Positions 10,876-18,359 of a stretch of 22,921 nt of DNA are shown here, piece after piece. The notes beneath the pieces were generated by a model, which saw only the letters and a program-made list of their open reading frames with translations, was not told the DNA's origin and did not search any database. Every line of letters starts with the position of its first letter. Positions within the stretch are counted from its first letter, which is position 1. Source of the DNA: a virus; the IMG/VR virus record IMGVR_UViG_3300034050_000227, positions 1 through 22,921 of that record. One strand, written 5' to 3'. Both the position numbers and the translations under genes were made by a program.

Positions 10876-11128
10876 AACTATATTCTTTTACTTGTGCACG
10901 AGCTTCACCAGCTAACTGATCAGCCATAGTGAGAGCACTATTACTATCCATACCACGGTTAATGTAAGCGTCATAATTTTCTTTGTGCATAGCTTTAATA
11001 GCAGCCTCATTAATCTGAGGAGTGTTAGCTAAACTAGGGTCAAGACCAAGTGTAGAGCATACATCTTGATCTGTTGTTTGAGTATCACCACGAAGGGCAA
11101 AGATATTATAATGTTTTAATTCATTCAT
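10874..11128 (-). CDS. 84-residue protein of unknown function
   Basis: This is the last gene of the - strand arm, and its stop codon overlaps the T run of the terminator. The ATG overlaps the stop of the Dps-like gene as ATGA, so translation is probably coupled. The protein is soluble and mostly helical in appearance, with a segment around ICSTLGLDP-type sequence (DVCSTLGLDPSLANTPQIN) and a C-terminal half rich in Ala, Met and Asp (ALTMADQLAGEARAQV). I do not recognise a family or catalytic motif. Genuine coding is supported by the tight overlap, the position in the operon and the terminator directly after it. Confidence 0.75.
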   Translation of the reverse strand: MNELKHYNIFALRGDTQTTDQDVCSTLGLDPSLANTPQINEAAIKAMHKENYDAYINRGMDSNSALTMADQLAGEARAQVKEYS

Positions 11129-11601
11129 TTAAAACTCTTTCCAAGTGTTGCTTTAACTTTCCAATTCAATTTAGATAAGTCTTTAATATAATCGCCAATT
11201 AATGTAGCCAAACCACCTTGACTGCTGAGGTCAGCATCATCATACAATGTTTGTGAATACTCAATTAGGCAATCAAAGTCTTTGTTTAACCATGTAAACA
11301 TTTCTTTACTTGTCTTTTGTGGGCTATCACATTCAATAATTTCAGTCATCTTTAAGACTTCTTTAAGAGAGCATGGTACTGCCTTATCCATTTGACGGAT
11401 CTGTTCTCCAAGCATATCATGTTGTGCCCACAAGAAATCATAGATCTCTTCTAGTAGTGCATGATCTTGAGCAAACATTGGACCTTCTACATTGAAGTGG
11501 TATCCATGAGACTTGTAGTATGTTACAAAGTTATCAGCATAAAGTTGAGTAAGTTGTGTAATCAAACTATTACTCTTTGGTTGGGGTGGTGTCATTGCCA
11601 T
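11125..11601 (-). CDS. dps: Dps-type miniferritin (ferroxidase/DNA-protection protein)
   Basis: This is a 158-residue protein, close to the usual Dps length. The ATG at 11601 was chosen because AAGGA lies 8 bases before it; the frame also runs up to a TTG at 11649, which has no ribosome site. The N-terminal helix and turn FVTYYKSHGYHFNVEGPMF matches the Dps signature. All ferroxidase ligand positions are filled with exact spacing: His35, His47, Glu51 (Asp67 in E. coli Dps), Asp62 and Glu66, equivalent to E. coli His51, His63, Asp67, Asp78 and Glu82. The C-terminal helix KDLSKLNWKVKATL also fits. In the family, 12 subunits form a shell that oxidises and stores iron using peroxide, often protecting DNA. 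The N-terminus has few lysines, so DNA binding is uncertain. It sits among small unknown genes at the end of the operon. Shielding phage or host DNA from oxidative damage is an inference. Confidence 0.88.
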   Translation of the reverse strand: MAMTPPQPKSNSLITQLTQLYADNFVTYYKSHGYHFNVEGPMFAQDHALLEEIYDFLWAQHDMLGEQIRQMDKAVPCSLKEVLKMTEIIECDSPQKTSKEMFTWLNKDFDCLIEYSQTLYDDADLSSQGGLATLIGDYIKDLSKLNWKVKATLGKSFK

Positions 11602-11716
11602 CTTGTTTTTCCTTTTCTTTTTCCTGACCTTCAGGAGGTTTCTTGCCAAAGATCAAGTCATAATTGCTTTGGAATTTGTTTTCATCGGTTGGTCTACGAC
11701 CACTACCTTTACCCAT
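11570..11716 (-). CDS. 48-residue protein with SGRRP motif
   Basis: The ATG at 11716 overlaps the stop of the preceding gene (ATGGGTAA) and has AAAGG 5 bases upstream. A GTG at 11761 would extend it by 15 residues inside that gene and is less likely. The N-terminus MGKGSGRRPTDENKF followed by YDLIFGKK resembles a short protein type seen in many T7-like and marine podoviruses, whose function I do not know. The C-terminal half is a low-complexity charged tail rich in Lys, Glu and Gln. Its last 32 bases overlap the start of the Dps-like gene in another frame. Confidence 0.75.
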   Translation of the reverse strand: MGKGSGRRPTDENKFQSNYDLIFGKKPPEGQEKEKEKQDGNDTTPTKE

Positions 11717-11906
11717 AATAGCCTTTGCTAATATTAAACTCGTAGGATCTAACGTTTTCACCTAGGATATACTTACCCCATACCTCAGGAAACTTTAGCC
11801 CCTGTAGCTCAATATCGTACCAATAGGCTCGATCATCATATAGGATTTCTTCCTCTGTTTTATAGTATTCAGGGCATAGATCCTCAATATCATATTTATT
11901 AATCAT
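11709..11906 (-). CDS. 65-residue acidic protein of unknown function
   Basis: The chosen ATG at 11906 has AGGA 8 bases upstream and overlaps the end of the preceding gene by 8 bases. An in-frame ATG at 11921 is possible but has a poor ribosome site. The protein is acidic and unusually rich in Tyr (for example CPEYYKTEEEILYDDRAYWY), with no membrane segment or recognisable motif. It lies in a run of tightly overlapping small genes between the thioredoxin and Dps-like genes, which supports it as real coding. No function can be assigned. Confidence 0.7.
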   Translation of the reverse strand: MINKYDIEDLCPEYYKTEEEILYDDRAYWYDIELQGLKFPEVWGKYILGENVRSYEFNISKGYYG

Positions 11907-12234
11907 CTTCGTCTTCCTCATCCATCATAGCTAACAAGCTTTTACCTTTGTTCTTTTCTTTTAATTCAAAATAATAATCATGGTGATTATCCATAAATTC
12001 TTTTAACAAAGTTAATTCTTTAATTAATAGATTTAGTTTATCAGATTTTTCTTTGAATGATTTCTTATCATATACATGCAGATCAAGCTCTGCTTTACGA
12101 TAGCAGTCAGAAATACATACAGTACCGCCCATAGAGTAAGCAGAGATATCTACACATGCTTCGATCATTGCAGTACCTCTAGACTTATTAAGGAATTTCC
12201 TTGAGTAATATTGAGGGTGTTTTTGTTTAGCCAT
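11899..12234 (-). CDS. 111-residue protein with acidic tail, unknown function
   Basis: An ACACAGGA ribosome site lies 8 bases before the ATG. The protein starts with a basic segment (MAKQKHPQYYSRKFLNK), has a central part with possible strands (TVCISDCYRKAELDLHVYD), then a helix and a strongly acidic end (MMDEEDEDD). Short phage proteins with this 'FLN... ISDCxR' layout occur in other podoviruses without a known role; I give that from memory only. It is the first gene after the tRNA-like element. An acidic tail can mark interaction with replication proteins, but nothing else here supports that. Confidence 0.75.
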   Translation of the reverse strand: MAKQKHPQYYSRKFLNKSRGTAMIEACVDISAYSMGGTVCISDCYRKAELDLHVYDKKSFKEKSDKLNLLIKELTLLKEFMDNHHDYYFELKEKNKGKSLLAMMDEEDEDD

Positions 12235-12258
12235 ATTGTGTCCTGTGTTAATAAAGAA

Positions 12259-12332
12259 GGGAAGGAGTGGGATTCGAACTCACATTCCAAGAAAAAATCT
12301 TGATTTTACCGATTAAAATATCCTGTGTTCCC
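12259..12332 (-). tRNA. Degenerate tRNA-like element (possible tRNA-Lys UUU, broken acceptor stem)
   Basis: Read on the - strand, this contains a T arm with the hallmark TTCGAAT loop (GTGAG/CCCAC, one A-C mismatch). It also has a D arm TTTT-AATCGGT-AAAA containing GG, and an anticodon arm TCAAG-ATTTTTT-CTTGG that would give UUU. The acceptor strands are GGGAA-CACA-GGA and TCCTTCCC, which pair perfectly over 8 positions only if four bases, CACA, bulge out. Other odd points are a 3-base variable loop, T at position 37 and no encoded CCA. It lies in the only intergenic gap of the - arm (12235-12386). It may be a decayed tRNA gene, an unusual functional one, or a tRNA mimic used as an RNA-processing signal. 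Confidence 0.5.
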
Positions 12333-12386
12333 TAATGACGCCTTTTACTGTAGCGGCAAACAGTCCTAAGGTGGATTCTGTTTCTA

Positions 12387-12641
12387 TTAGGTACCTGCTA
12401 AGAAAGGTTTAACCTTAGTAGGTGTAAACCCTACAGAAGTTCTGAGTACCTGATCATTGTCATCAACCATAATCATGGTAGGTACTGTACGAACCCCATA
12501 GTAGGATACTGTATCTGTATTGTTTTCAATAGGCATATTGACAAGCTCTATTTCAGGGTATTCCAACAAGGCTTCTGCTAGGAATGCATCTAATTGTTTA
12601 CATGGTTGGCACCATGCTGCAGAGAATTTAAGTAGTTTCAA
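12387..12641 (-). CDS. Thioredoxin-like redox protein
   Basis: This is an 84-residue thioredoxin fold with the active site WCQPC (Gly replaced by Gln compared with the usual WCGPC) and the cis-proline segment RTVPTMIMVD. There is no ATG. The TTG at 12641 shares TTGA with the stop of the reductase gene and gives the typical start KLLKFSAAWC; a GTG at 12650 is the alternative. The arrangement implies translational coupling to the ribonucleotide reductase, whose C-terminal cysteine pair needs a reductant of this type. In T7, host thioredoxin is also the DNA polymerase processivity factor, so this protein might serve the phage polymerase too. It is shorter than bacterial thioredoxin (about 108 residues), as is usual for phage versions. 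Confidence 0.9.
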   Translation of the reverse strand: MKLLKFSAAWCQPCKQLDAFLAEALLEYPEIELVNMPIENNTDTVSYYGVRTVPTMIMVDDNDQVLRTSVGFTPTKVKPFLAGT

Positions 12642-14509
12642 ATCTCGCACCCACCAGCTGTACAAGCAAGTGCTTGAGCACCTTCTACATTATCACGGTC
12701 TTCAGAGAAGAGAGACCAATTAATAACAGGCATATTCATTTCCATAAATTGTTCTTTGTTAATGTCTTCATAAGGAGCTTGGCGATATGTACCACCATCA
12801 TCTGGTAGGAAAGAGATACCAGTACATTCATCAAAGTGTTCATATACCCATGCACCTACTTCAAGCCACTCATGATCTTTAACTGATATAGTTACTGAAG
12901 GCTTATGCTCACACCAGTAGCGTTGGTATGCCAACCAGATATTAAGGTGTTCAATAGCATTGATATCCTTACGGGTAAATCCTGGTGAGTATTGTGGGAA
13001 ACTAAATACAGCTGTCTGGTCTGGCTTCATAACACAGTCTTCATGAGGCACACCTTGATCAATCAAGAATTGAGTCAATGGGTCTTTCTTATCCTGACGA
13101 ATACGTCTGATATAGTATGGTGCATGACCAGCATGAATACCGCTGGATGTCTGTGTAAGTTGTGACACAGTACCTTCAGGCTTAACACAAGTAATAGCGG
13201 CTGACTCAGGAACACCTAAGATGGATGCCCACTCTTTGTTAGTCTCACGGGCTACATCACGGAGTTGTTCAAGAACATCACGTAGACTATGACTTGTGCT
13301 GCTACCACGAAGAATGTGGTTGTCAAGAATACCAGTCATTGATACACCCAAGAGACGTTCTTGTTCTGTATTCTTTTTCCAGATGTCACGAAGGTAAGGG
13401 AAGTCAGTCAGTGTAGACTGCATAGTACCCATAATAGTAGCTAAGCGAACTTTAGTTTTAAGAGATGCAAGAGTATCATCAGGAGACACAACAATAGTAG
13501 ACAAGTTACAGAATTGATATGGCTTAAGAATAATCTCTGAGCATGGGTTAGTACCGTAGTCAGTGCTGATATCTCTACGACCCCACTTAGCGGCTTGCTT
13601 TTGTGATGCTTCACGATTGAAGATACCACGTTCACCTGAGTGACTGTTGTAGATATCTAACCATTCCTTCATGAACTCACCAATAGAAGGTTTACTGTTG
13701 TACACTGCTGAGTTATTAGCTAATGCACGTTCACCATGTTGTTCCCACCAAGTACCTGTCTTAGCTGTTGCATGGTCATAGTCACCTAAGTCACCAAGGG
13801 AAATCATAGCTGATCTACGTACACCACCTACAACAACTACTTCACCGATCTTACACATGATATCGTGTGCTTCAATAGACTTAAGTTTGCGACCTGATGC
13901 GGCTTTAAACTTATCTACTGTATACTGGAACAAGTCAATCAGTGGACCAGGACCCGAGGCACGACCACCAAAGGTTTTAAGGGGAGCACCTGCTGGGCGC
14001 ACTAAGGATACATCCCACGATGGAATAAAACCTTGGTACAAGTTATCAATCAACATCTTATATGCTTGGCACCAGCCTTCTTTAGAGTCTGCTACTACAA
14101 GTGTAGCTCCAGATTCAAAACTAGAGGGTACAGTAGGTAACTGGTTAACATATTGCTGTTCACATGAAAAGCCTACACCAGTACCACACAATAAGATATA
14201 CATAGCTTCATCAAAACAACGTTGATTATCTACAGGAAGGTAGCTACAGTTATATGCGGCTACGTGTGTACGCTTAAGAGCTTCACCAGCAGTCATAACA
14301 GACCGCATAGATGGGAGTACTGACAAGTTATTAATGCTTGTTCCTAAGATATCCCAAATAGTATCTTGGGTATTGATCTTATCTTTAAGTTGTTCCTTAA
14401 AGAAATCTACCCATCGAGTAGAGGTTTCATCCCAGTTCTCTCTACGTTTTTGCTCAGGTAGGTATCGAGCGTATCTTGATTTTGCAATGAGTTGTTGATA
14501 AGAGTTCAT
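12638..14509 (-). CDS. nrdJ: Class II (adenosylcobalamin-dependent) ribonucleotide reductase, monomeric type
   Basis: This 623-residue enzyme turns ribonucleotides into deoxyribonucleotides for DNA synthesis. It matches the monomeric B12-dependent triphosphate reductase typified by Lactobacillus leichmannii. The opening SRYARYLPEQKRRENWDET is characteristic. Cys88 (AAYNCSYLP) and Cys334 (YQFCNLS) form the likely active-site redox pair. NPCSEI supplies Cys323 (thiyl radical) and Glu325, with the 11-residue gap to Cys334 exactly as in the family. The C-terminus CTAGGCEI gives the shuttle pair Cys616/Cys621. No class I small subunit or class III activase is seen nearby. AAAAGGA lies just before the ATG. 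A 40-base gap separates it from the RNA polymerase gene, and the thioredoxin gene follows with a 4-base overlap. It is shorter than the L. leichmannii protein (about 739 residues). Confidence 0.95.
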   Translation of the reverse strand: MNSYQQLIAKSRYARYLPEQKRRENWDETSTRWVDFFKEQLKDKINTQDTIWDILGTSINNLSVLPSMRSVMTAGEALKRTHVAAYNCSYLPVDNQRCFDEAMYILLCGTGVGFSCEQQYVNQLPTVPSSFESGATLVVADSKEGWCQAYKMLIDNLYQGFIPSWDVSLVRPAGAPLKTFGGRASGPGPLIDLFQYTVDKFKAASGRKLKSIEAHDIMCKIGEVVVVGGVRRSAMISLGDLGDYDHATAKTGTWWEQHGERALANNSAVYNSKPSIGEFMKEWLDIYNSHSGERGIFNREASQKQAAKWGRRDISTDYGTNPCSEIILKPYQFCNLSTIVVSPDDTLASLKTKVRLATIMGTMQSTLTDFPYLRDIWKKNTEQERLLGVSMTGILDNHILRGSSTSHSLRDVLEQLRDVARETNKEWASILGVPESAAITCVKPEGTVSQLTQTSSGIHAGHAPYYIRRIRQDKKDPLTQFLIDQGVPHEDCVMKPDQTAVFSFPQYSPGFTRKDINAIEHLNIWLAYQRYWCEHKPSVTISVKDHEWLEVGAWVYEHFDECTGISFLPDDGGTYRQAPYEDINKEQFMEMNMPVINWSLFSEDRDNVEGAQALACTAGGCEI

Positions 14510-14549
14510 AGTTCCTTTTAATTAATTGTTGTCTGGTATTAGGCACCGA

Positions 14550-16751
14550 CTAGCAGAAGAAGTATTTAGAGTCCATAACTTCATTAAGAACTAGGCTACC
14601 TAGTTCTGGTTGATTGAACGTGAAGGTATCCTTATTATCCATAAGGTTATCTTGAAGTATGTTAAAGAAGTTTTCTACATCATACTGTGCTATGAATGTC
14701 ATCTTAGTTACTTCTTGTAGGAAATCAACTTCATCCGCATGTGTACTGAAGCTATCATGGACTGCTCCAAAAGAACCGTTAAAGCTGACGATAGTATTTG
14801 CCATGTGAGCAGCGTCATATGAGTGAACAACGTTAGGGCTGATACCAGAAGCAAAGGAACGTCTACAAGGCACACGTTCACCAGTCTCTTTGTTAAGTAC
14901 GTCAACCTTAATAACGTGCATGACCCTTCCGTCTTTATTTCCTTGAATACCTTTGATAGTTCCTCTTTGTTTCCGTTCATGCTGGAGGTAAGCCTTATAT
15001 ACCACTGGGAACCCCGAGGGTGTTGTCCATGTAAGGAGGTTTCTTCCTGAGTTGAGTTCATGTTCTGCAATCTTCTGTAAATACTTGGTTGTCTTAAGTG
15101 GTCCTGCACAGACTGTATTAATAGCCTTGATTAAGTTACCTGCTAGTACGTCACACTGGTCTTCAGTGATGTTGTATTTAACAGTATAACCTTCTACGTG
15201 ACAGTCTTCGTACATGTTCTTTGCTATACGCATCTTACCTGCACTATATGCACGAGTCATTGAGCCTCTCTTAGCTATACCTTTTCTGATATGTTTCATA
15301 GGCATATCTTTGATCTCAAAGTACTCAGGCATAATACCAATAAGTTCTTTGGCAACAGCTACGTAGAAGTCTTTCTGGATAGGTGTAGGAACAAGTGACA
15401 CCAGCGTACCAGCTTGTTTGTCTTTAGACATAGCCGCTAAGTGTTGCCATCCGTTATTACTACCATCGATAGGGATAGGTAGTCCAGACATGAACTCTTT
15501 ACCTTCCATTTTAGATCTCTTGTATCCTAGTAACTCATTACAACAAGCTAAAAAGCTATAAGACTTTTCAGCATCAGTATGTATAGTCTTAGTACGAGCT
15601 ACATCATAAATAAACTCAATGTTGTTATCTACCCATGCAACTCTATCTTCAAGAGTCATCTTGTCTACTGATATAGTATCAAGACCTTCACCCTCAAGAT
15701 AAGCTCTATAGTCTGTCTTAAAGTACTTAGGTATATCACTGATGATAAAAGACTTATTAAAGCAAGCTGCTGTATGTACCTTGATCCAGAATAAACCTCT
15801 CTCAGTAACCTTCTTTTTGTTAGCAAACATAAACAAGCTACGAGCTAAATCACTACCTTGGAACTCTAAGAATGATTCTGCATAATATACTCTACCTCGG
15901 TAGTCACAAGAGACTTCCTGAAAGAAAGTTCTTTCACCAATCATCTCAGCTTTCTTAAGCACTTGCATGTACTCAAAGTATTTACTCATCATACGTTGTA
16001 GCTTAGGATCTTTCTTACCAAGGAACTTAGTACCATCTGTATGAGATAGTTTCTTAGGTAGCTCTAGGTTTTCATGGTGTATATTGTATTCTCTTACAAC
16101 ACCATCTTCATCGATCAACTCAAGGATTTCTTTAGGAGTCTGTGCTTGCATAGCATTTAACACTGGTATGTTAAGCTTCCAAGACTGCTGACGAAGGGTC
16201 TCAAGGGATCTTACAAAGGTTTTATTAAGGTTATCATGGAATAGCTTAGAGTTAGTCCAGCCCTTAATAAAAGGTTCTTTAGTTAATGGGCTATAGAGAC
16301 CCATGATAGGTAACAAAGGTTCAAACGATGTACCAATTAATGTTGGCTTAATATCATCTGCTTGATTAACAATACGTACCATATAGGGAGCTTTGTATCC
16401 TGCATATTCCCTGAAGATGTCAATCAGTCCATCTTGAAGGAACGTTTCGAGAAGAAGATCTCCAAGCGATAGAGTTGACTTGATATCAAGTTCGTCAGCT
16501 CCAATAGCTCTTGCAATTCTTTTTCCGATAAGGTCAGAAGCAAAGGTGAGTTTAACAGAGGCGCTATGCGTTGCGTTCTTGTTACGAATGCAGTATCTAA
16601 GGAGGGTATCCCAAGACTCGTTGATAAATCTTTCAAGTTCATATTCCCATGTTGGGTAGTGTGCTAGAAGGCGAGCACCCTCATTGTAGATCTTATCTGA
16701 GTTGGGGACAACCTTCGATACACGTTCAGTAAGATAATTTAATGGATTCAT
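14550..16751 (-). CDS. T7-like single-subunit RNA polymerase (733 residues)
   Basis: This DNA-dependent RNA polymerase of the T7/mitochondrial family shows all core motifs: CDYRGRVYY (DxxGR, Arg287), motif A IDGSNNGWQHLAAM (Asp429), motif B KRGSMTRAYSAG (Lys494, Tyr502), the SPNVVHSYDAAH block and motif C VHDSF (Asp666). T7 has YG after motif B's Tyr; here it is YS. The C-terminus DSKYFFC is aromatic like the T7 foot. At 733 residues against 883, most of the loss is in the N-terminal promoter-binding region. That makes it closer in size to the combined two-part N4 RNA polymerase II. Its ATG follows the primase-helicase stop directly (TAAATG) with no clear ribosome site, suggesting re-initiation. 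It probably transcribes middle or late phage genes; its promoters were not identified. Confidence 0.96.
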   Translation of the reverse strand: MNPLNYLTERVSKVVPNSDKIYNEGARLLAHYPTWEYELERFINESWDTLLRYCIRNKNATHSASVKLTFASDLIGKRIARAIGADELDIKSTLSLGDLLLETFLQDGLIDIFREYAGYKAPYMVRIVNQADDIKPTLIGTSFEPLLPIMGLYSPLTKEPFIKGWTNSKLFHDNLNKTFVRSLETLRQQSWKLNIPVLNAMQAQTPKEILELIDEDGVVREYNIHHENLELPKKLSHTDGTKFLGKKDPKLQRMMSKYFEYMQVLKKAEMIGERTFFQEVSCDYRGRVYYAESFLEFQGSDLARSLFMFANKKKVTERGLFWIKVHTAACFNKSFIISDIPKYFKTDYRAYLEGEGLDTISVDKMTLEDRVAWVDNNIEFIYDVARTKTIHTDAEKSYSFLACCNELLGYKRSKMEGKEFMSGLPIPIDGSNNGWQHLAAMSKDKQAGTLVSLVPTPIQKDFYVAVAKELIGIMPEYFEIKDMPMKHIRKGIAKRGSMTRAYSAGKMRIAKNMYEDCHVEGYTVKYNITEDQCDVLAGNLIKAINTVCAGPLKTTKYLQKIAEHELNSGRNLLTWTTPSGFPVVYKAYLQHERKQRGTIKGIQGNKDGRVMHVIKVDVLNKETGERVPCRRSFASGISPNVVHSYDAAHMANTIVSFNGSFGAVHDSFSTHADEVDFLQEVTKMTFIAQYDVENFFNILQDNLMDNKDTFTFNQPELGSLVLNEVMDSKYFFC

Positions 16752-18356
16752 TTATTCAAAGTCAACAAAAGTTGTTTGCATTAAGCGACCAGTGTCAGCG
16801 TCATACCTAGTACTACCGCAGTCACCTGTCATACCCGTGAATCGAGACTTCAATACACGAAGCTTAATTGTGTTACGCATCTGTTCTGACTCAGCAATCA
16901 TGTTGCGTGAGAAAGCAATGATGTCAAATGAGATTTGTTTAATAGAGCCTGAGCCTTTGATATCATCAATGGTTGGCAAGTGACCTTCTTCAAAAGGCTT
17001 TTCACCCTTACGTAGGTGAGACACAACGCCTAACCAGACATTATGTTTCTTACAGATCTTAAGTAGATCACTCATGACTGAGTCAACTGCCTCATTACCT
17101 GTACGACCTTTAGCACCCTCAGACACAGCAATAGTGATATGGTCAAGGATGATGTACTTACAACCCATCAGGGCTAAGTGTTCAAGCTTGTCTATAAGAG
17201 ACTCATCTCCTACAGATCCTTGGTGATCAAGCAGTACTAAACGTTCATCACCAAATACTTGTTGGTGTGCTGCATACATCTCCGCTTCAGTTACTTTATT
17301 AGACACAAGGTTCTTACGCAACTGCATACCAATAAACTTCTCAGCAGAATCACCAATAGATTCTTCGAGTGATACCATACCGATCATATCAGTTGTCTTA
17401 GCTAAGATCTCAAGTACAATCTCTTTAATGACTGTACTCTTACCTGAGCCTGTGCCTGATGTGAACAATACAATCTCACCTAAGCGAAGACCATGTATCT
17501 TATCATTGAGAGTCTTTAAACATTCAGGGTAAGGTAAAGATGTAGTCTCTTTCTTACGTTTGAATTGTTCCCAGATAGCCTCACCCTTAACAACACCTGC
17601 TGGACTGAATGTACGTGCATCAAAGATACAGTTCATTAGTGTAGCAGAGTTATGTTTGATTAGTACATCACAAGGATCTTTCTCAGGTAGTGTTGCTACC
17701 TTAACCTTATCATAGCCAATGATCTTAGCGGCTTGATCTGTAGCTTTTTTACCCGCATCATCTTGATCGAACATTAATACGACTTCATCGAAGTTACGTA
17801 ACCATTCACGTTGTTCAAGGATCATTGATGTAGCAGACGCTGATGGTAAGGCTACTACTGGGTAGAATCTACCATACTTATCATGTTGAGCTTGAGCTAC
17901 AGCTAACGCATCTAGCTCTCCTTCCGTGATGATAATGCGCTTACCACCCGTTGAAACGTTCTGACCGAATAACTGTACACCTTTAAACTCACCGTGAATA
18001 AGAAAGGTTTTAGGTAGTTTACGCTCTTTATAGGCAACAACACTATTGTCTTTAGTATATGGATAAAAATGACTACTAATAGTACCATCCTCAGCATACG
18101 AAACTTTAACACCGTAGTAAGCTGATACGGGTTTTGTGATACCTCTCTCTTGAAATCCTCTTGTGTCATACTCTTTGATCTCCTCTATTGTGTGCATATC
18201 GTAGTTTTCTTTATGATAAACTGTTGGTTTAAAGTTAGGGTCTGTTGGTGCTGACTTGCAGCATGAAAAGCAGTATCCAAACTCATCATCTTCTTTATAT
18301 GAAAAGGCATCTGATGAGCTACACTTAGGGCAAGCGGTATGAATCCACCTTGACAT
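16752..18356 (-). CDS. DNA primase-helicase (T7 gp4-like)
   Basis: This 534-residue fused primase and replicative helicase is close to T7 gp4 (566). The N-terminal zinc ribbon uses Cys9, Cys12, Cys29 and Cys32 (CPKC and CFSC) to read the priming site. The TOPRIM primase core follows, with Glu145 in IIITEGELDALA and Asp197/Asp199 in MFDQDD. The RecA-like helicase has Walker A TSGTGSGKST (Lys306), a Walker B-like YIILDH (Asp405), VVSHLRK (His447) and KSRFTG with a probable arginine finger. The long acidic C-terminal tail of T7 gp4, which docks the polymerase, is reduced to a short end, TTFVDFE. It starts 3 bases after the 52-residue gene with a poor ribosome site and abuts the RNA polymerase gene. 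Confidence 0.95.
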   Translation of the reverse strand: MSRWIHTACPKCSSSDAFSYKEDDEFGYCFSCCKSAPTDPNFKPTVYHKENYDMHTIEEIKEYDTRGFQERGITKPVSAYYGVKVSYAEDGTISSHFYPYTKDNSVVAYKERKLPKTFLIHGEFKGVQLFGQNVSTGGKRIIITEGELDALAVAQAQHDKYGRFYPVVALPSASATSMILEQREWLRNFDEVVLMFDQDDAGKKATDQAAKIIGYDKVKVATLPEKDPCDVLIKHNSATLMNCIFDARTFSPAGVVKGEAIWEQFKRKKETTSLPYPECLKTLNDKIHGLRLGEIVLFTSGTGSGKSTVIKEIVLEILAKTTDMIGMVSLEESIGDSAEKFIGMQLRKNLVSNKVTEAEMYAAHQQVFGDERLVLLDHQGSVGDESLIDKLEHLALMGCKYIILDHITIAVSEGAKGRTGNEAVDSVMSDLLKICKKHNVWLGVVSHLRKGEKPFEEGHLPTIDDIKGSGSIKQISFDIIAFSRNMIAESEQMRNTIKLRVLKSRFTGMTGDCGSTRYDADTGRLMQTTFVDFE

Positions 18357-18359
18357 ATA

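Noticed and set aside
11602-11649. TTG-started 16-residue extension of the Dps-like protein
   Set aside because: No ribosome site, it overlaps the 48-residue gene, and ATG 11601 has a good AAGGA and starts at the right place for Dps.
12259-12290. tRNA 3'-end sequence as an attachment site (attP) for integration
   Set aside because: No integrase or excisionase is visible, and the rest of a cloverleaf is present upstream, so a decayed tRNA gene is the simpler reading.
12341-12362. Short inverted repeat ACTGT/ACAGT after the thioredoxin gene
   Set aside because: A five-base stem with an eight-base loop and no T run is too weak to call a terminator.
14519-14543. CCTAATACCAGACAACAATTA on the - strand before the reductase gene, resembling the T7 promoter start TAATAC
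   Set aside because: Only about 10 of 17 positions agree with the T7 consensus, and I found no good repeat of it upstream of other genes; CCTAATA recurs after the thioredoxin gene but the flanks differ.
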